A model generated the notes under the pieces. The model had not been told where the DNA came from, did no database searches, and worked only from the letters and a program-made list of their open reading frames with translations. 64,000 bases of DNA from an uncultured Algibacter sp. (GTDB taxonomy: Bacteria; Bacteroidota; Bacteroidia; Flavobacteriales; Flavobacteriaceae), in contig NZ_CANKXG010000008.1 in assembly GCF_947487575.1 (NCBI RefSeq), forward strand, positions 62,001 to 126,000, in the 5' to 3' direction. How positions within the stretch are numbered: position 1 is the first letter of the stretch; the number at the start of each line of letters is the position of its first letter. Shown here one piece after another: positions 1-7,351 of this stretch. The translations under genes and the position numbers were made by a program.

Positions 1-569
1 TTTGCTTTCAGCATCATATTTATAATCACCATCAAAATAATATAAACTTGAAGTGCTAAAAAAGACTTAAATACACTCTTCAATTTTGGTCTCATATTAA
101 ACACAAAAGTGGCGTAAAAAATGATTATTAAAAGCCCTAAATGCACCACCCAATATCTAAAATAATCAAAACTTGGAAAACCTAACTCTATATCTGGAGT
201 TATTACGGCTTGTAGCGTTCCGCCAATAATACAAAAAACCAAAATTTCATACATCCAAAACTTTCTGTAATACGTGAAAATTGGTATTACTAAACCTAAT
301 AGACTACAGAGATACAAAGGCAAATCTGTTGATAGATTATAATTACCTAAGCTCATTTTATGAGCGTGAAATACAATAACTATTAAGCTAACAAAGCATG
401 CAAAAACATGTAGCGCATTTTTTTGTTGTATTGTACTTAACTTTCGTTTTGTAAAGTTTATAAAAATAACGCTAAATAATATTGCAAATACAATTGGAAA
501 GATATGTTGTAGGCTACCAATAGTAACTCTACTAAATAAAAAAAATGCATCACAAATTAAAAAACTCAT
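1..569 (-). CDS. YwaF/TIGR02206-like integral membrane protein, 3' part cut by window edge
   Basis: Reading the minus strand from the ATG at 567-569 gives an open frame of about 189 residues that runs off the left edge without a stop. The product is almost entirely hydrophobic, with about five or six predicted membrane spans. It carries the hallmarks of the YwaF (TIGR02206) family: a DLPLYLCSLLGL segment around residue 82, and a TPDIELGFPSF...W..H segment around residue 125. The family is widespread and its function is unknown. The frame stays open a little upstream, but the ATG agrees with the short polar N-terminus usual in the family. It lies downstream of folD on the same strand, beyond two palindromes. 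The family call is fairly secure; any function is not. Confidence 0.75.
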   Translation of the reverse strand, partial: MSFLICDAFFLFSRVTIGSLQHIFPIVFAILFSVIFINFTKRKLSTIQQKNALHVFACFVSLIVIVFHAHKMSLGNYNLSTDLPLYLCSLLGLVIPIFTYYRKFWMYEILVFCIIGGTLQAVITPDIELGFPSFDYFRYWVVHLGLLIIIFYATFVFNMRPKLKSVFKSFLALQVYIILMVIINMMLKA

Positions 570-628
570 GATGCAATTTAAATAAAGAATTTTACTAATT
601 TAAACTATGATGAAGATTCTTTATTTAG

Positions 629-648
629 ATTCCCGCCTTAGCGGGAAT
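629..648. repeat. Short inverted-repeat hairpin of a common flavobacterial intergenic type
   Basis: ATTCCCGCC-TTAG-CGGGAAT forms a hairpin followed by GAC. Sequences of this kind (TTCCCGCCTNNGCGGGAATGAC) recur between genes in many flavobacterial genomes, as I remember them. No second copy was noticed in this window. Confidence 0.45.
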
Positions 649-664
649 GACAATTCAAATGAAA

Positions 665-687
665 CTTTGGGACTAATAGTCCCAAAG
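665..687 (-). terminator. Perfect palindrome downstream of folD, possible terminator
   Basis: CTTTGGGACTA-A-TAGTCCCAAAG pairs perfectly over 11 bp around a single base. It lies 30 bp downstream of the folD stop. Only a weak T-run (TTTC) follows on the minus strand, so factor-independent termination is plausible but not strong. A protein-binding palindrome is the alternative. Confidence 0.4.
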
Positions 688-716
688 AGTTCTTTTTCAA
701 TTAATTATAATAAATT

Positions 717-1595
717 CTATTTATTGTGTCTTTCTCTAGCAAGCAAGGTGTTTTTAAGTAGCATAGCAATAGTCATTGGCCCAACACCTCCAGGAACTGG
801 GGTTATGTAACTTGCTTTTTGACTCACACTTTCAAAATGAACATCTCCAGCTAATCTGTAGCCATTCTTTTTTGTTGCATCTGGAACACGTGTAATTCCA
901 ACATCGATAATAACAACATCTTCCTTAACCATATCTCCTGTTAAGAATTCGGAAATCCCGATAGCAGCAACAATAATATCTGCTTCTCTAGTAATATCTT
1001 CTAAGTTTTTTGAACGACTATGAACAACCGTTACTGTAGCATCGCCAGCTTTACGCTTTTGACTCATAAGAATACTCATAGGACGACCAACAATGTGACT
1101 TCTTCCTAAAACTACCACGTTTTTACCAGAAGTTTCAATTTGATACCGTTCTAATAGCTCCATGATACCATAAGGTGTTGCTGGTAAAAATGTTGGTAAA
1201 TCTAAAGCCATTCTTCCAACATTTACAGGATGAAAGCCATCTACATCTTTGTCTGGATCTATAGCCATTAGTACCTTTTGCTCATCGATTTGATCTGGTA
1301 ATGGTAACTGTACTATGAATCCATCAATATTGTCATTGGTATTTAAATCGTAGATCTTTTCTAGTAACTCGTCTTCTGAAGTATAATCTGGTAATTCAAT
1401 AAGTGTTGAATTAAAACCAATACGCTCGCAAGCTTTTACTTTAGCGTTTACATACGTCATACTTGCTCCGTCTGAACCTACTAAAATAGCTGCAAGATGT
1501 GGTACTTTTTCTCCTTTAGAGATCATTGACTTTACATGGCCTGCAATTTCTTCTTTAATATCGTTACTTACTTTTTTACCATCCAATATGGTCAT
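717..1595 (-). CDS. folD: Bifunctional methylenetetrahydrofolate dehydrogenase / methenyltetrahydrofolate cyclohydrolase FolD
   Basis: FolD is cytosolic and interconverts 5,10-methylene-THF, 5,10-methenyl-THF and 10-formyl-THF, using NADP+ in the dehydrogenase step. The 292-aa product has the normal family length. Visible signatures are the [14 protein letters not shown] block near residue 50, which contains the catalytic lysine, the GFIVQLPLP block, and [11 protein letters not shown]. The Rossmann dinucleotide site [15 protein letters not shown] lies near residue 160, and [16 protein letters not shown] is near the C-terminus. The ATG start gives the usual N-terminus ([10 protein letters not shown]). 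It lies downstream of ffh on the same strand, separated by a TAAC microsatellite and a dispersed repeat, so tight co-transcription is not evident. Confidence 0.97.
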   Translation of the reverse strand: MTILDGKKVSNDIKEEIAGHVKSMISKGEKVPHLAAILVGSDGASMTYVNAKVKACERIGFNSTLIELPDYTSEDELLEKIYDLNTNDNIDGFIVQLPLPDQIDEQKVLMAIDPDKDVDGFHPVNVGRMALDLPTFLPATPYGIMELLERYQIETSGKNVVVLGRSHIVGRPMSILMSQKRKAGDATVTVVHSRSKNLEDITREADIIVAAIGISEFLTGDMVKEDVVIIDVGITRVPDATKKNGYRLAGDVHFESVSQKASYITPVPGGVGPMTIAMLLKNTLLARERHNK

Positions 1596-1620
1596 ATCTA
1601 TATATTTTTGAAATTATAAA

Positions 1621-1649
1621 GATGCTTCGACTGCGCTCAGCATGACATT
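1621..1649. repeat. Dispersed repeat with core CTTCGACTGCGCTCAG
   Basis: The segment GATGCTTCGACTGCGCTCAG followed by CATGACATT matches a repeat type (GTCATNCTGAGCGCAGTCGAAG on the other strand) that I recognise from many Bacteroidota intergenic regions. A diverged relative, about 20 of 27 positions identical, lies inside argS at 14037-14063. Confidence 0.55.
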
Positions 1650-1698
<49 letters not shown>

Positions 1699-1700
1699 AA

Positions 1701-3029
1701 TCACTTCATATTTTTCATCATTTGCATCATCTTTTTACCGCCACCACCTTGCATCATCTTCATCATTTTACTCATTTGGTTAAATTGCTTTAAAAGTTGA
1801 TTAACTTCTTGAACCGAAGTACCAGAACCCTTTGCAACTCGTTTTTTCCTACTGGCATTAAGCACTGATGGATTTGTTCTTTCTTTGGGCGTCATGGAAT
1901 GAATAATGGCTTCGATACCTTTAAAAGCATCATCGTCAATATCAACATCTTTCATCATTTTACCAGCACCAGGAATCATACCCATAAGGTCTTTCATGTT
2001 ACCCATTTTCTTGATTTGCTGAATCTGTTTTAAGAAATCGTCAAACCCAAATTGGTTTTTGGCTATTTTCTTTTGAAGCTTTCTTGCTTCTTCTTCGTCA
2101 AACTGCTCTTGTGCGCGTTCAACTAAAGAGACAACATCTCCCATCCCTAAGATACGATCTGCCATACGTGATGGATAGAAGACATCTATTGCTTCCATCT
2201 TTTCTCCTGTACCAATAAATTTGATTGGTTTGTTTACTACAGATTTAATTGAAATGGCTGCACCACCACGTGTATCACCATCTAATTTAGTAAGTATAAC
2301 ACCATCAAAATTCAAGACATCGTTAAACGCCTTTGCTGTATTTACAGCATCTTGCCCCGTCATAGAATCTACAACAAACAAGGTTTCTTGTGGTTGGATT
2401 GCTTTGTGGATGTTTGATATCTCGGTCATCATCGCCTCATCAACAGCTAAACGCCCTGCGGTATCTATAATCACCACATTATGTCCGTTTGCTTTTGCAT
2501 GAGCTAATGCTGCTTGAGAAATAGCTACTGGATCGTTATTTCCTTTATCACTAAAAACCTCAACACCAATTTGTTCGCCAACTACATGCAATTGATCTAT
2601 TGCAGCAGGACGATAAACATCACATGCTACTAATAATGGTTTTTTAGTTTTTTTGTTTTTTAAATAATTGGCTAGCTTACCAGAAAAAGTTGTTTTACCA
2701 GAACCTTGTAAACCAGACATTAAAATAATAGTTGGTGTTCCTGATAGGTTTAAACCCTCAGCATCTCCACCCATTAATTCAGTTAACTCGTCTTTTACGA
2801 TTTTAACCATTAACTGCCCTGGTTGTAACGTAGTTAATACGTTTTGACCAAGCGCTTTTTCTTTAACTCTATTGGTAAACTCTTTGGCTATTTTAAAGTT
2901 AACATCGGCATCTAGTAATGCGCGCCTAACTTCTTTTAGAGTTTCGGCTACGTTTACTTCTGTTATGCTACCGTGCCCTTTAAGAACGTGGAGTGCTTTA
3001 TCTAGTTTATCGCTTAAATTATTAAACAT
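1701..3029 (-). CDS. ffh: Signal recognition particle protein Ffh
   Basis: Ffh is the SRP54-type GTPase. With 4.5S RNA it binds signal sequences on nascent inner-membrane proteins and delivers them to FtsY and SecYEG. Order of domains: N bundle (1-90); G domain with P-loop GLQGSGKTT, DTAGR and TKLDGDTRGG; then an M domain rich in methionine, ending MMKMMQGGGGKKMMQMMKNMK-like. I chose the ATG at 3027-3029 (MFNNLSDKLDKAL, 442 aa) over an ATG 11 codons upstream. Ffh proteins begin with this MFxxLsdkl motif, and AAAAGG directly precedes it. The SRP RNA gene is not seen here. Confidence 0.97.
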   Translation of the reverse strand: MFNNLSDKLDKALHVLKGHGSITEVNVAETLKEVRRALLDADVNFKIAKEFTNRVKEKALGQNVLTTLQPGQLMVKIVKDELTELMGGDAEGLNLSGTPTIILMSGLQGSGKTTFSGKLANYLKNKKTKKPLLVACDVYRPAAIDQLHVVGEQIGVEVFSDKGNNDPVAISQAALAHAKANGHNVVIIDTAGRLAVDEAMMTEISNIHKAIQPQETLFVVDSMTGQDAVNTAKAFNDVLNFDGVILTKLDGDTRGGAAISIKSVVNKPIKFIGTGEKMEAIDVFYPSRMADRILGMGDVVSLVERAQEQFDEEEARKLQKKIAKNQFGFDDFLKQIQQIKKMGNMKDLMGMIPGAGKMMKDVDIDDDAFKGIEAIIHSMTPKERTNPSVLNASRKKRVAKGSGTSVQEVNQLLKQFNQMSKMMKMMQGGGGKKMMQMMKNMK

Positions 3030-3096
3030 CCTTTTATGTTTTCTGAAAGCAGTTTGCCGCAATGCTTACTGCTGTTTGTGATTGCTTTTGAAGATG

Positions 3097-3104
3097 CAAA
3101 AATA
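3097..3104 (-). promoter_or_regulatory. -7-like element TATTTTTG upstream of ffh
   Basis: On the minus strand TATTTTTG matches the Bacteroidota -7 consensus TAnnTTTG, about 70 bp before the chosen ffh start. No convincing TTG -33 element lies 17-21 bp upstream, so this is a weak call. Confidence 0.3.
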
Positions 3105-3233
3105 ACTAAATATTTTGTTTTTTAGGGGGTTGAATTGGGGTTTTACTAAAAACATATTTTGCTATATAAATGGATTGATTTTAAATATTACAATCTAAAA
3201 CACAGCTTGACTTTGTAAAAAATTTCGACTATC

Positions 3234-3375
3234 TTCGTTTACCGTTGGAGTGAATTCCTGCGTCATTCACTCCAACGTCCCGCGAATAAGATTTGGAGCG
3301 ACTGCCAAAAGGCACTCACACCAACAACGAATAAAATTCATTGAAACAAATCTTATTCGCGGGACGGTAAACGAA
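3234..3375. repeat. 142-bp three-stem palindromic element
   Basis: Outer arms TTCGTTTACCGT (3234-3245) and ACGGTAAACGAA (3364-3375) are perfect complements. Inside, CGTTGGAGTGAA (3243-3254) pairs with TTCACTCCAACG (3266-3277). A perfect 20-bp pair, CGTCCCGCGAATAAGATTTG (3276-3295) with 3347-3366, closes a second branch. The ends of neighbouring stems overlap by a few bases, as in a three-way junction. The terminal loop holds a further small hairpin, TGCC-AAAA-GGCA (3303-3314). No believable reading frame spans it. It looks like a folded mobile or recombination element, or a structured RNA; its class is not recognised. Confidence 0.8.
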
Positions 3376-3670
3376 CCTCATCAAAAGCAAAACCACGCTC
3401 AATTAAAAACTAAGCTATTAAACTTGCCAGGGTATTCTATGATTAAAAAAAATAAAATTTTATTTTTTTTAAGTGGCAAACTTCATAGTGTTAACATATG
3501 GTGTTTGTGTTTTAAAAACAGCAAAGATTCGCGCAATTAATTTATTTCTAATAATGTTGATTGTACTCATTTTACTTTTACCTGTAGATATTCTTCTTTC
3601 ATAATATACTCTCATTTCTGGGTTGGGAATAGTAGTGAAAATCCTTTTTAAAAATTGAAGAACTATGAAT
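3376..3670. other. Gene-free stretch with an AT palindrome
   Basis: No credible gene was found. The main feature is a perfect 30-bp AT palindrome at 3443-3472, with arms TTAAAAAAAATAAAA and its complement. Diverged outer arms around it contain TTGCCA (3424-3429) and TGGCAA (3474-3479). Frames crossing the region have no recognisable protein features, and the stretch reads like decayed sequence. Confidence 0.5.
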
Positions 3671-3774
3671 TAAGTTGAGAGATTGCATTATACAGGTTGC
3701 CACTTCGCTCGTTCCTAGCTATGATGCTTTTAAAAAGATTGTAACATATAGCCCGACCCTTTGTGGTAACGCCC
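3671..3774 (-). repeat. Degenerate copy of the GGGCGTTACC...CAATCCCT dispersed repeat
   Basis: Reading the minus strand, GGGCGTTACCACAAAGGGTC and GGGC (3751-3774) begin the element. A T-rich and GAACGAGCG-like middle follows, and CAATCTCTCAACTTA ends it. The organisation matches the better conserved copies flanking rarA (56597-56709 and 58038-58180). A 63-residue frame here is only the translation of the repeat. Confidence 0.6.
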
Positions 3775-3791
3775 AAATAACAAATATAAAA

Positions 3792-3822
3792 AAAGGCTGC
3801 CATTTGGGGAATGACAGCCTTT
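3792..3822 (-). terminator. Rho-independent terminator of the lipoprotein gene
   Basis: On the minus strand AAAGGCTGTCAT pairs with ATGGCAGCCTTT (one mismatch) around a short loop, followed by a run of seven T residues. It lies about 70 bp past the stop of the lipoprotein gene ending at 3894. Confidence 0.85.
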
Positions 3823-3893
3823 GAAAAGGAAACTTTGTTAATTAACCTAACCAACCGAAAATTATAGTTTCTCTTTTAACCAAACTTATATTT

Positions 3894-5639
3894 TTAGTTT
3901 TTTTCTAGCACAAGGATACGCTCTATTTCTCCGCTTGAATTATAGTCTTTTAACTCAATTCTATTTGGTGTGATGTCTTTGATTTTCCAACGGTGCTTTA
4001 ACTCGCTAAATGGTTCGTTTAGAGTTCTGAAATTTAAACCTAAGTATAGACCCTCGTGTCTGTATGCTAACCATGAACCTATGTAGTTATTTCCGTCACC
4101 TTCGGCAAATAATTTACCGTTTTCATTAAATCCAATAACGTAATTGTTATAGTTTTCGGTTTCATTTTCACCTTGATCTACATAAGAAGCTACTACCCAT
4201 TCGCCGTTTGATAGTACATCGCTAATGTAGTTTATATCTTCGTCTGGACAATGTCTTCTTAAAACCATTTTGCTATCAGTATTGGTTAACTTGATTAACC
4301 CTGGCTCTAAGAAATTGATTACCCATATTAGTTTTAAATCTGGTCTGCCATCTAAATCTATTTTTAAGGTAATTTTATCTTCTCTTAAACCTATATCATA
4401 AGTACCTTGAACTAACTCGCCATCAACTCTAAGTTTTACTATATTATCATCATAGAATTTTAAAGGTGTTCCTATATAATCATTTCTTTTACTTAGACCT
4501 TTAATTCTTAAACTATCTACTCTCCATAAACATTCTTTCAAATAATTTTTTACTCTTTCTTTGGTAATTATGTTTATAACTACATCACAGTTTCTTTTCA
4601 TGATGATTCTGTTACCATCTCTTTCGTATAGTTTGATTTTTCCTTCATCAATATCGTACACAATCCATTCTAGTGTAAAATCTTCCAAGGTTTCAAATTC
4701 TAATTTTAAAAGTGCACCTCTGTCTGTTACTCGTGTTTTCCATGTACCTGTTAATACATCTCCACCTCTTGCACGCATTACTACGGTATCATTTTCTTTA
4801 AAATTTAAAGCATATTCTTTATACTTATCTGTTAAGTTACTAGCGTTTCTTTCAAACTCATATACTACCCATGGGCATTTTTTTAAATACTTGTCTAAAC
4901 GTTCTTTAGTGAAATCGTCATCACCATAATCGTTGTCGTCATCTTCATCACAAGCATTTCTTGCTTCTTTTATAGTTCTTGCTAATTCTTCATTGTTATT
5001 TACATCAACAGTAGTACCATCGGCATACTCAAGTGTTATTGGAAAATTAAGGCTTGCAATAACTTCTGCTTTCTTTACACGTTTTAAGAAACGGTGTAAC
5101 TGCCTGTCATTCTCAATAGTTATAACATCAATAATTTGGAAATCTGTATTGAATACTGAAAAAGAAATAGGATAATGAAAATCGATACATTCAATATCAT
5201 CATCTTCTTCATTATCGCCTTTACAATCTTTTATAAGCGCTTCTAAAGCATCACGGTTTTCAATTACAATTTCTTCATGATCAGACAAGATAATTGTAAT
5301 TGGAAATATAATATCAAGCCTATCTTCATCGTCTTCAAACTCATTAAAAATAGCTTCGATAACTTTAAAATCTTCTTCTGAATCAATTATAATTTGAAGT
5401 CCATTAACCTCAACAGTAACAGGTAATTTTATAGACGTACAGCTGGCATTATCGATAATATTATCAGCAGATCCGTCCATGATAGATGCGGAGAACATTA
5501 AGCTTGTTAGCTCAGATTCGGCAGTAAGGGCTTCACTTTCTTCTGGTTGAGTAATTTCAGTTACTTCATCTTGACAAGAAGAAAACAATAAAAGGGCAAA
5601 AAAAGGAATTAGTAATAATGTTTTCATATTAGTTTTCAT
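3894..5639 (-). CDS. Large acidic surface lipoprotein with two sets of internal repeats
   Basis: Function unknown. The chosen ATG (5637-5639) gives 581 residues with a lipoprotein signal peptide and lipobox LLFSSC (lipidated Cys22). Residues about 70-225 hold four short repeats of the form (F/Y/L)P(I/V)-strand-strand-(E/N)-EEL/ALE-helix, separated by Asp/Glu-rich linkers. Residues about 244-351, 359-464 and 472-581 are three homologous units of about 105 residues. Each starts with a helix, then W(V/R)V, then a GTW/GTY/GSW turn and paired strands, which is lipocalin-like in style. A typical ATG lies 8 codons before this one, but it would put a polar leader ahead of the signal. It diverges from the ECF sigma gene, and its promoter region matches that of fecR, suggesting co-regulation. 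Confidence 0.75.
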   Translation of the reverse strand: MKTNMKTLLLIPFFALLLFSSCQDEVTEITQPEESEALTAESELTSLMFSASIMDGSADNIIDNASCTSIKLPVTVEVNGLQIIIDSEEDFKVIEAIFNEFEDDEDRLDIIFPITIILSDHEEIVIENRDALEALIKDCKGDNEEDDDIECIDFHYPISFSVFNTDFQIIDVITIENDRQLHRFLKRVKKAEVIASLNFPITLEYADGTTVDVNNNEELARTIKEARNACDEDDDNDYGDDDFTKERLDKYLKKCPWVVYEFERNASNLTDKYKEYALNFKENDTVVMRARGGDVLTGTWKTRVTDRGALLKLEFETLEDFTLEWIVYDIDEGKIKLYERDGNRIIMKRNCDVVINIITKERVKNYLKECLWRVDSLRIKGLSKRNDYIGTPLKFYDDNIVKLRVDGELVQGTYDIGLREDKITLKIDLDGRPDLKLIWVINFLEPGLIKLTNTDSKMVLRRHCPDEDINYISDVLSNGEWVVASYVDQGENETENYNNYVIGFNENGKLFAEGDGNNYIGSWLAYRHEGLYLGLNFRTLNEPFSELKHRWKIKDITPNRIELKDYNSSGEIERILVLEKN

Positions 5640-5684
5640 AGTATGTGATTTTGGGTTAAACATTGTAAATTTTTATTATCTTTT

Positions 5685-5719
5685 ATTATAAAACAGGATA
5701 ACTTTAAAAATCCCTACCC
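5685..5719 (-). promoter_or_regulatory. Putative ECF-sigma promoter of the lipoprotein gene
   Basis: On the minus strand GGGTAGG (5713-5719), a 16-bp spacer and CTGTTTTATAAT (5685-5696) lie about 45 bp before the lipoprotein ATG. The same two blocks at the same spacing lie before fecR (6407-6441), with one difference in the 12-bp block. Two matching sites bracketing an ECF sigma gene suggest that sigma recognises them; this is inference. Confidence 0.65.
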
Positions 5720-5769
5720 TACTTTTAAAAAAAATTCAAAAAATAAAAATTCTAAATTCCAAAAAACCT

Positions 5770-5777
5770 TACATTAG
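5770..5777 (+). promoter_or_regulatory. Weak housekeeping -7-like element before the sigma gene
   Basis: TACATTAG differs from TAnnTTTG at one position and lies 21 bp before the sigma-factor ATG, with a TTC 17 bp upstream in place of TTG. It lacks the GGGTAGG motif, so the sigma gene itself may be transcribed by the housekeeping polymerase. Confidence 0.3.
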
Positions 5778-5798
5778 TGCCACCAACTACCAATTATA

Positions 5799-6314
5799 AT
5801 GGAGAAACAACTACATAAAAATATTTGTGAAGAACACTTATTCTCTTCCATCTTTAATAAACACGCTAAAGATTTACATAACTTTTTATACTATAAGTTT
5901 GGAGATTTACTGAACCCAAAAGATAAAGTACAGGAAGCTTTTATTAAGTTATGGCAGAACTGCACAAAAGTTTCACCAGAGAAAGCAAAGAGTTTTGTGT
6001 TTACTACTGCCAACAATTTAATGCTAAATGAAGTGGCACACCAAAAAGTAGTTTTAAAGCATCAGCAAACCAAACCGAAAACCTCTACCAACGAGAATCC
6101 TGAGTTTTTAATGCAGGAAGCTGAGTATAACGATAAATTACAAAAAGCACTTTCTAATTTAACGGATGCGCAGCGTGAAGCTTTTATGATGAATCGTGTT
6201 GAAGGGAAACGTTTTAAGGAAATTGCTGAAACTTTGGGAATTTCAACTAAAGCGGTTGAAAAACGTATTTATGGTGCTTTAACGAAGTTGCGGAAGGATA
6301 TTAAGGAGTTATAG
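5799..6314 (+). CDS. ECF (FecI-like) RNA polymerase sigma factor
   Basis: This 171-aa protein has the size and two-domain layout of Bacteroidota extracytoplasmic-function sigma factors. Region 2 (about 10-85) contains FNKHAKDLHNFLYYKF and DKVQEAFIKLW. Region 4 (about 110-168) contains LTDAQREAFMMNRVEGKRFKEIAETLGIS, a helix-turn-helix for the -35 element, ending TKLRKDIKEL. It should direct RNA polymerase to a small regulon when its FecR-type anti-sigma factor, encoded 140 bp downstream, is relieved by a signal through the TonB receptor. It diverges from the lipoprotein gene. Only the ATG at 5799 gives a complete region 2. Confidence 0.92.
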   Translation: MEKQLHKNICEEHLFSSIFNKHAKDLHNFLYYKFGDLLNPKDKVQEAFIKLWQNCTKVSPEKAKSFVFTTANNLMLNEVAHQKVVLKHQQTKPKTSTNENPEFLMQEAEYNDKLQKALSNLTDAQREAFMMNRVEGKRFKEIAETLGISTKAVEKRIYGALTKLRKDIKEL

Positions 6315-6355
6315 TTGTTAGTTGTTAGTTGTTAGTTGTTAGTTGTTAGTTGTTA
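6313..6355. repeat. Heptanucleotide tandem repeat AGTTGTT, six copies
   Basis: Six perfect AGTTGTT units plus one base begin at the sigma-gene stop codon and lie upstream of the fecR promoter. A shorter array of the same unit is at 27365-27381 between rpsM and rpsK. It is followed by a small palindrome, AAAAACTAGTTTTT (6355-6368). Confidence 0.9.
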
Positions 6356-6406
6356 AAAACTAGTTTTTTGGAATTTGGAATTTATTTTTTATTTTTTTTA
6401 GTTCGA

Positions 6407-6441
6407 GGGTAGGAAAAAATAAAAGTTAACTGTTATATAAT
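6407..6441 (+). promoter_or_regulatory. Putative ECF-sigma promoter of the fecR-TonB operon
   Basis: GGGTAGG (6407-6413), 16 bp, then CTGTTATATAAT (6430-6441), ending 13 bp before the fecR ATG. It matches the element upstream of the divergent lipoprotein gene in both blocks and in spacing. The short distance to the ATG implies a very short leader. Confidence 0.65.
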
Positions 6442-6454
6442 TGAATAAGACATC

Positions 6455-7351
6455 ATGAACAGAGAAGAACTCATATCGAAATGGTTAGATAACGACCTAA
6501 ATAATCAAGAACTTGAAGCCTTTAAAAAGCTTGAAGATTATGATGATTTAGTAAAGTTAAATACCAACTTGCAAGGGTTTAAAGCTGATGAATACAACAC
6601 GTCTAAGGAACTAGAAAACGTATTATCTGTTATTAAAACTAAAAAGCAAACACCAACACATTGGTTAAAACCACTGATGCGTGTGGCAGCTATACTTGCT
6701 GTGTGTTTTAGCTTATACTATTACACAACTACTCTGGATACTACCATTTCTACTGAATTTGCACAAAAAACCACTATAGAATTACCAGATGCGTCTCGTG
6801 TATCCCTCAACGCAAAATCGCATTTAGCATTTAATAAAAAAGATTGGAAACATGAACGCGAAGTAGAACTTCATGGAGAAGCCTTTTTTAAAGTTGCTAA
6901 AGGATCATCATTTAAGGTAAAAACAACATCAGGAACCGTTACGGTTTATGGTACTCAATTTAATGTAAAACAACGGGACAATTATTTTGAGGTTATTTGC
7001 TACGAAGGACTAGTTGGGGTAACTTACAACGCTCAAGAAACAAAATTAAAACCTGGAAACAGCTTTTTAATAATCGATGGGAAAGTAATTGCTAAAGAAA
7101 AAGAAAACCGCACCATGCCTTCGTGGTTAAATAACGCTAGTACGTTTAAAAGTTTACCTTACAAAACCGTTATTGCTGAATTTGAAAGACAATACCATGT
7201 TGATGTGACTTTATTAGGTATTGATTCTGAACAATTATTCACAGGTAGCTTTGCCCACGATAATATAGAAGTGGCTTTAAAATCAATTACCTTACCTTTA
7301 CATGCAACGTACAGCAAATCAAATAATACGATTACATTAAAAGGTGAATAG
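6455..7351 (+). CDS. FecR-type anti-sigma factor
   Basis: A 298-aa inner-membrane protein expected to hold the ECF sigma factor through its cytoplasmic N-terminus and to sense the partner TonB receptor in the periplasm. Residues 1-66 are the N-terminal anti-sigma region, starting MNREELISKWLDNDLNNQE. A single membrane span is at about 72-90 (RVAAILAVCFSLYYY). The periplasmic FecR domain has the VELHGEAFFKVAK and FKVKTTSGTVTVYGTQFNV blocks. The C-terminal DUF4974-like region (about 230-298) resembles an STN fold. The last codons overlap the TonB-receptor start by 8 bp, which implies translational coupling. Confidence 0.93.
   Translation: MNREELISKWLDNDLNNQELEAFKKLEDYDDLVKLNTNLQGFKADEYNTSKELENVLSVIKTKKQTPTHWLKPLMRVAAILAVCFSLYYYTTTLDTTISTEFAQKTTIELPDASRVSLNAKSHLAFNKKDWKHEREVELHGEAFFKVAKGSSFKVKTTSGTVTVYGTQFNVKQRDNYFEVICYEGLVGVTYNAQETKLKPGNSFLIIDGKVIAKEKENRTMPSWLNNASTFKSLPYKTVIAEFERQYHVDVTLLGIDSEQLFTGSFAHDNIEVALKSITLPLHATYSKSNNTITLKGE

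Noticed and set aside
607-810. A 67-codon plus-strand frame over the folD 3' end
   Set aside because: It is antisense to folD and runs across two palindromes; no protein features.
3234-3375. Integron attC site
   Set aside because: Long inverted arms fit loosely, but the conserved RYYYAAC/GTTRRRY core boxes are not in the right places, and there is no integrase or cassette array.
3250-3540. A 96-codon plus-strand frame through the 142-bp palindrome
   Set aside because: It is explained by the inverted repeats and the AT palindrome; the protein has no recognisable features.
3663-3854. A 63-codon minus-strand frame
   Set aside because: It is the translation of a decayed dispersed repeat and of the terminator at 3792-3822.
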